Below are positions 21,060-23,571 of a stretch of 23,571 nucleotides of DNA, in pieces. Both the position numbers and the translations under genes were made by a program. The DNA is from a virus, in the IMG/VR virus record IMGVR_UViG_3300046736_000165, positions 1-23,571 of that record, one strand, 5' to 3'. The notes beneath the pieces are model-generated. The model was not told the DNA's origin. It worked only from the letters and a program-made list of their open reading frames with translations, and did not search any database. Every line of letters begins with the position of its first letter. Position 1 is the stretch's first letter.

Positions 21060-21093
21060 GCGTGAGCTGTGCGTGAACTAGCGTGAGCTACGC
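21060..21093. repeat. Second GCGTGAGCTA repeat array, before the integrase gene
   Basis: GCGTGAGCTGT, GCGTGAACTA and GCGTGAGCTA follow one another with a trailing CGC, spaced 10-11 bases. They share GCGTGAGCTACGC (13 bases) with the array at 15646-15685. They end eight bases before the integrase ATG and lie 42 bases after the tRNA-like core, where integrase arm-type sites are expected. Confidence 0.7.
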
Positions 21094-21100
21094 ACGCGAA

Positions 21101-22243
21101 ATGACCAAACGCGCCCCAATCCCGCCCCAGGTGCGCCCCACGCGCATCCAGTTCGACGGGCGGGAATGGCCGATGTATTACGAGCCGACCGGCTGGCGGC
21201 TGCGGTCGAAGGCGAAAGGACGGCTGGCGGACTTCCGGACCGGGACGAAGAACCTCAAGGAAGCGACCCGGCGGGCCCGCGAATACCTCGATCGCCGGGC
21301 CAATGACCCGCGGCACAGCCGGAAGGGCGGCGGGACGCTCGAGGCGCTGGCCGACGTCTACATTGAGACACCGAAAAGGACCAAAGGAAACGTGGCCGAG
21401 AACAACGTCTCGAGGCTCCGAGGCATCTGCCGCGTGATCGGGCGCGAGTTGGGGACGGTGACGTGCCGGGAAGTCGGGCCGGAGTTCTGGCAACTCTATC
21501 AGCGCCAGGCGCTCGAGCGGGCTGGCCGGCGGTTCGATCTCGTCACGAGGTATCGGGAGAATATCGCGATCAATGCCGCGGTGCGGGCGGCCCGGTGCCT
21601 GTTCCTACGCGCGCTCCTGCCGGCGTATCGAGCGGCGGGTCTGGATCTGCGGCCTGATGCGGGCGAGGCGGTGATGCTGCCGGTCCCCTACCTGCCGCCC
21701 TCTGCGATCGATGACGCGGCGGTCGTGGAAGGCTGGTCGGCACTCGAGGTGACTGATCGCCTCTGGCTCGTGATCGGCCTCGCACGGTTCGCCGGCCTGC
21801 GGCGGGAGGAGATCAAGGCGTTTCGCGGATCCTGGATCGAGGACCAGGTTGGCGTCGTCTCGATCGCCCTGCGGGACCGGCCAGAGGAATCGTGGTGGAC
21901 GAAAACCGGACGTCCCTACCGGGCCCAAGTGATCGAGCCGCGCCTAGCCGAATGGCTGCGGACGGCGGCCCAGAAACCGGACGCCCTCGTGGTCCCCGAT
22001 CCGCCCGATGGCTCAGACCGCCGCCACTGGTTCGCTCACGAGCCGCAGCGGTGGCTTAGGGACGTGGCCGGAGTGAGAGCAGGGAAACCCTTGCACCGTC
22101 TGCGCGGGCTCTATGCTGACCATGTGGCCCAGCTCACGGCCGATGCGGTGGCGGCCAGGCTCGCGGGCATCGAGGCCGCCCGGGCGAACCTCGGGCATAC
22201 GACCAGCGCGGTGACGGAGGCGCACTACCTCACTCCTCACTAA
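21101..22243 (+). CDS. int: Tyrosine-recombinase integrase
   Basis: A 380-residue protein starting MTKRAPIPPQVRP. The catalytic residues are visible: Arg234 in ARFAGLRREEI, Lys268 in WWTKTGRP, His332 and Arg335 in LHRLRGLYADHV, His366 in NLGHTTSAV and Tyr376 in EAHYLTPH. The N-terminal part (about 1-75) is basic and likely binds arm sites; the middle (about 80-180) is the core-binding domain. A GTG at 21083 is possible, but it lies within the repeat array, so the ATG at 21101 is preferred. It would integrate the phage into the host tRNA-Leu. It ends overlapping the stop of the convergent tailspike gene. Confidence 0.92.
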   Translation: MTKRAPIPPQVRPTRIQFDGREWPMYYEPTGWRLRSKAKGRLADFRTGTKNLKEATRRAREYLDRRANDPRHSRKGGGTLEALADVYIETPKRTKGNVAENNVSRLRGICRVIGRELGTVTCREVGPEFWQLYQRQALERAGRRFDLVTRYRENIAINAAVRAARCLFLRALLPAYRAAGLDLRPDAGEAVMLPVPYLPPSAIDDAAVVEGWSALEVTDRLWLVIGLARFAGLRREEIKAFRGSWIEDQVGVVSIALRDRPEESWWTKTGRPYRAQVIEPRLAEWLRTAAQKPDALVVPDPPDGSDRRHWFAHEPQRWLRDVAGVRAGKPLHRLRGLYADHVAQLTADAVAARLAGIEAARANLGHTTSAVTEAHYLTPH

Positions 22244-23571
22244 TATCCGATTCTCAAATTTGACCCGAGAAATGCTGCGGTCGCCGTAGCCGGCGCCACG
22301 CCAGAGTCGCCAATGTAAATCGTTGAGCCACCCCCGTTCGCGAAGGTGCCAAAGAGCTTTGCTGGCGCGCTCGGATACCACGAGACGTTATTGCGCACCA
22401 CGGCGAGCGTGACATTGACCAAGTAAATGGCCGGCCAGGACGCGTAAAGCGTCCCATAAATGGAATCGTACAGCGCAGTGTAAAGGAAGGTATTACCATC
22501 GATGACGTATCGCGTGTAAAAAGTCCCGCCCCCTCCACTGGCCCCATAGATGGAGACATTGCCCGAATCGGTAAAGACATTACCCCTGATGGTGATGTTC
22601 GCCACGCCATTGGGATTATCCGCCCACATCTGAATGCCGATGGCTTCGCCTGACACAGTGGGTTTCTTTGTGATCTTGCCGATTTGATTGTTGGCGACCA
22701 GGCACGGCACGATGACTTCATCAATCGAAATTCCCAGGCTTGATGTTCTAGCGTCTGGACTGTATCGGATGTCCTTTACAATGTTCCCGGTGCAAATGTA
22801 TTGACCGAGCGACTGCGGGTTGAAGTTGGTCAGCTCGATTCCGATGTTCGCGGCCCGCTCGATCTGATTGCCCATGACTATGCCCGAGCTCGCCACCGTG
22901 AGGGAGATCCCAAACATACAATCCTCGCAGACATTGTCGGTGACCCGCGTGGCGAAGCCAGATCCCGTGATCGGGTTGACGATCTCGATCCCATGTCGAT
23001 CGACGTGCCGGCAGATGTTTCTGGCTATCGATGGGCGCATGATTTTAGCGCCGATGTAGATGGCATTTCCATGGCCGAAGTACGGGTTGCGGGTGAAGGC
23101 AAATCCCTCGGTCAGGTCGCTGGTAAAATTGATCGTTGGGCCGCCCGCCGTATCCGAAACCCGGAACGTGTTCGCACTGAGTCCCGAGGCGATCACATAG
23201 TAAAACTTCTCCGCTCCGGCGCCCGCGGGCGGAGTGACGATGATGCCCGTGCCGCCAACGATCCAATTGAACCAAATGGCATCGCCGACTTTCAGTCCGT
23301 GAGCTTGGGAAGTGAACAAATCATCGCTCGCCGTTCCCGTGACCGCGAATCGACCCATGGTCGAATGTTTCTCGCGCACCTGGCAGCAAGAGTAGCCGGA
23401 CGCGTCGGCAGTAATGTTGACCTCTGATCCACCCGGAGTTTCGGAAACTTTGAATTGAGTGGCGGTTAATCCGCTGGTGATCACATAATAATCCTCGTGC
23501 TTATTGATCACCAGCGGCGCTCCCCCGGCAGATCCCCCGCCAAGAAGATTTGGGAAAGCCACTTGCCGGCC
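22240..23571 (-). CDS. Right-handed beta-helix tailspike, 5' end outside the window
   Basis: At least 440 residues. It begins with a partial repeat and then a full repeat of one module: DDLFTSQAHGLKVGDAIWF followed by YYVIASGLSANTFRVSDTAGG. The earlier copy contains only the YYVITSGLTATQFKVSETPGG half. From about residue 165 the sequence has short Asn/Gly-turn rungs (NAIYIGAKIM, GIEIVNPITG, FGISLTVASSGIVMGNQIE), typical of parallel beta-helices in tailspikes and polysaccharide lyases. The GTG at 23562 is a possible start, but the frame stays open to the window edge and the first module is cut, so the true start is probably beyond it. It probably binds or degrades host surface polysaccharide. 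Confidence 0.8.
   Translation of the reverse strand, partial: GRQVAFPNLLGGGSAGGAPLVINKHEDYYVITSGLTATQFKVSETPGGSEVNITADASGYSCCQVREKHSTMGRFAVTGTASDDLFTSQAHGLKVGDAIWFNWIVGGTGIIVTPPAGAGAEKFYYVIASGLSANTFRVSDTAGGPTINFTSDLTEGFAFTRNPYFGHGNAIYIGAKIMRPSIARNICRHVDRHGIEIVNPITGSGFATRVTDNVCEDCMFGISLTVASSGIVMGNQIERAANIGIELTNFNPQSLGQYICTGNIVKDIRYSPDARTSSLGISIDEVIVPCLVANNQIGKITKKPTVSGEAIGIQMWADNPNGVANITIRGNVFTDSGNVSIYGASGGGGTFYTRYVIDGNTFLYTALYDSIYGTLYASWPAIYLVNVTLAVVRNNVSWYPSAPAKLFGTFANGGGSTIYIGDSGVAPATATAAFLGSNLRIGY

Noticed and set aside
21083-21100. GTG at 21083 as the integrase start
   Set aside because: It lies inside the repeat array (GCGTGAGCTA), and the added residues MSYARE are simply the translated repeat. 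The ATG at 21101 gives a normal N-terminus.
1-23571. The window as a complete circular genome
   Set aside because: No terminal overlap is visible between the two ends, the spike gene runs off the right edge with a module cut, and essential tail and lysis genes are not found.

Overview
The window looks like about 23.6 kb of a temperate, short-tailed (podovirus-type) phage genome. Three things point to a Verrucomicrobiota host, perhaps Opitutales. One gene (11984-12574, minus strand) encodes a secreted protein ending in a VPEGG-type exosortase sorting tail of the kind best known from that phylum. Base composition is uniformly high in G+C. The structural genes are the T7-like set of connector, scaffold, capsid and tail tubular protein A, combined with a tyrosine integrase and a RecT module. 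No lysis gene, DNA polymerase, phage RNA polymerase, tail tubular protein B or internal virion protein is visible, so part of the genome probably lies outside the window. The right-hand tailspike gene also runs off the end.

Layout, left to right. (1) Virion module, 11-11788, almost all on the minus strand. Read in its direction of transcription it runs: small terminase, a hypothetical gene, large terminase, a conserved small gene, a small linker gene, portal/connector, a Bbp19-like gene, an acidic small protein, scaffold, major capsid protein, a small structural protein, tail tubular protein A, a tail fibre and two small genes. A free-standing HNH endonuclease gene sits on the opposite strand between the fibre and the last two genes. 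(2) A self-contained unit at 11920-12574: the VPEGG-CTERM protein with its own strong terminator, which looks like a phage 'moron'. Beside it, on the plus strand, is an ERCC4-fold nuclease without an obvious start codon. (3) Replication module, 13143-15427, minus: a Cys-rich small protein, a DUF1376-type replication initiator and a DnaB-like helicase. It is preceded by a leader region (15428-15698) with a long imperfect hairpin and tandem 11-bp repeats. (4) Early/recombination operon, 15699-20015, minus: twelve tightly coupled genes, nearly all joined by 4-base stop/start overlaps. They are a ribbon-helix-helix repressor, a hypothetical protein, an HTH protein, a 44-residue membrane protein, RecT, a RecE-like exonuclease, an XRE regulator, three small proteins, a 31-residue membrane protein and a PD-(D/E)XK nuclease. 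(5) A divergent control region (20015-20096) with four GGCGTCA boxes between two ribbon-helix-helix genes. (6) The attachment/integrase region: the 3' part of a tRNA-Leu(CAA), repeats matching those at 15.6 kb, and the integrase. (7) A beta-helix tailspike fragment.

How the parts fit. The two divergent ribbon-helix-helix proteins probably form the decision switch and share the GGCGTCA operators. The early operon supplies RecET-like recombination, and the replication operon supplies initiator and helicase. The tRNA fragment has phage genes on both sides and no tRNA 5' half. That is what attP of an unintegrated phage should look like, so the DNA was probably sequenced from a virion or a free circular form.

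The observations I rate highest are the phage-borne VPEGG-CTERM gene with its own terminator, the GCGTGAGCTA repeats shared by two loci 5.4 kb apart, the attP/tRNA arrangement, the divergent ribbon-helix-helix switch, and the ERCC4 nuclease gene without a canonical start. All functional calls come from reading motifs by eye; no database search was run.
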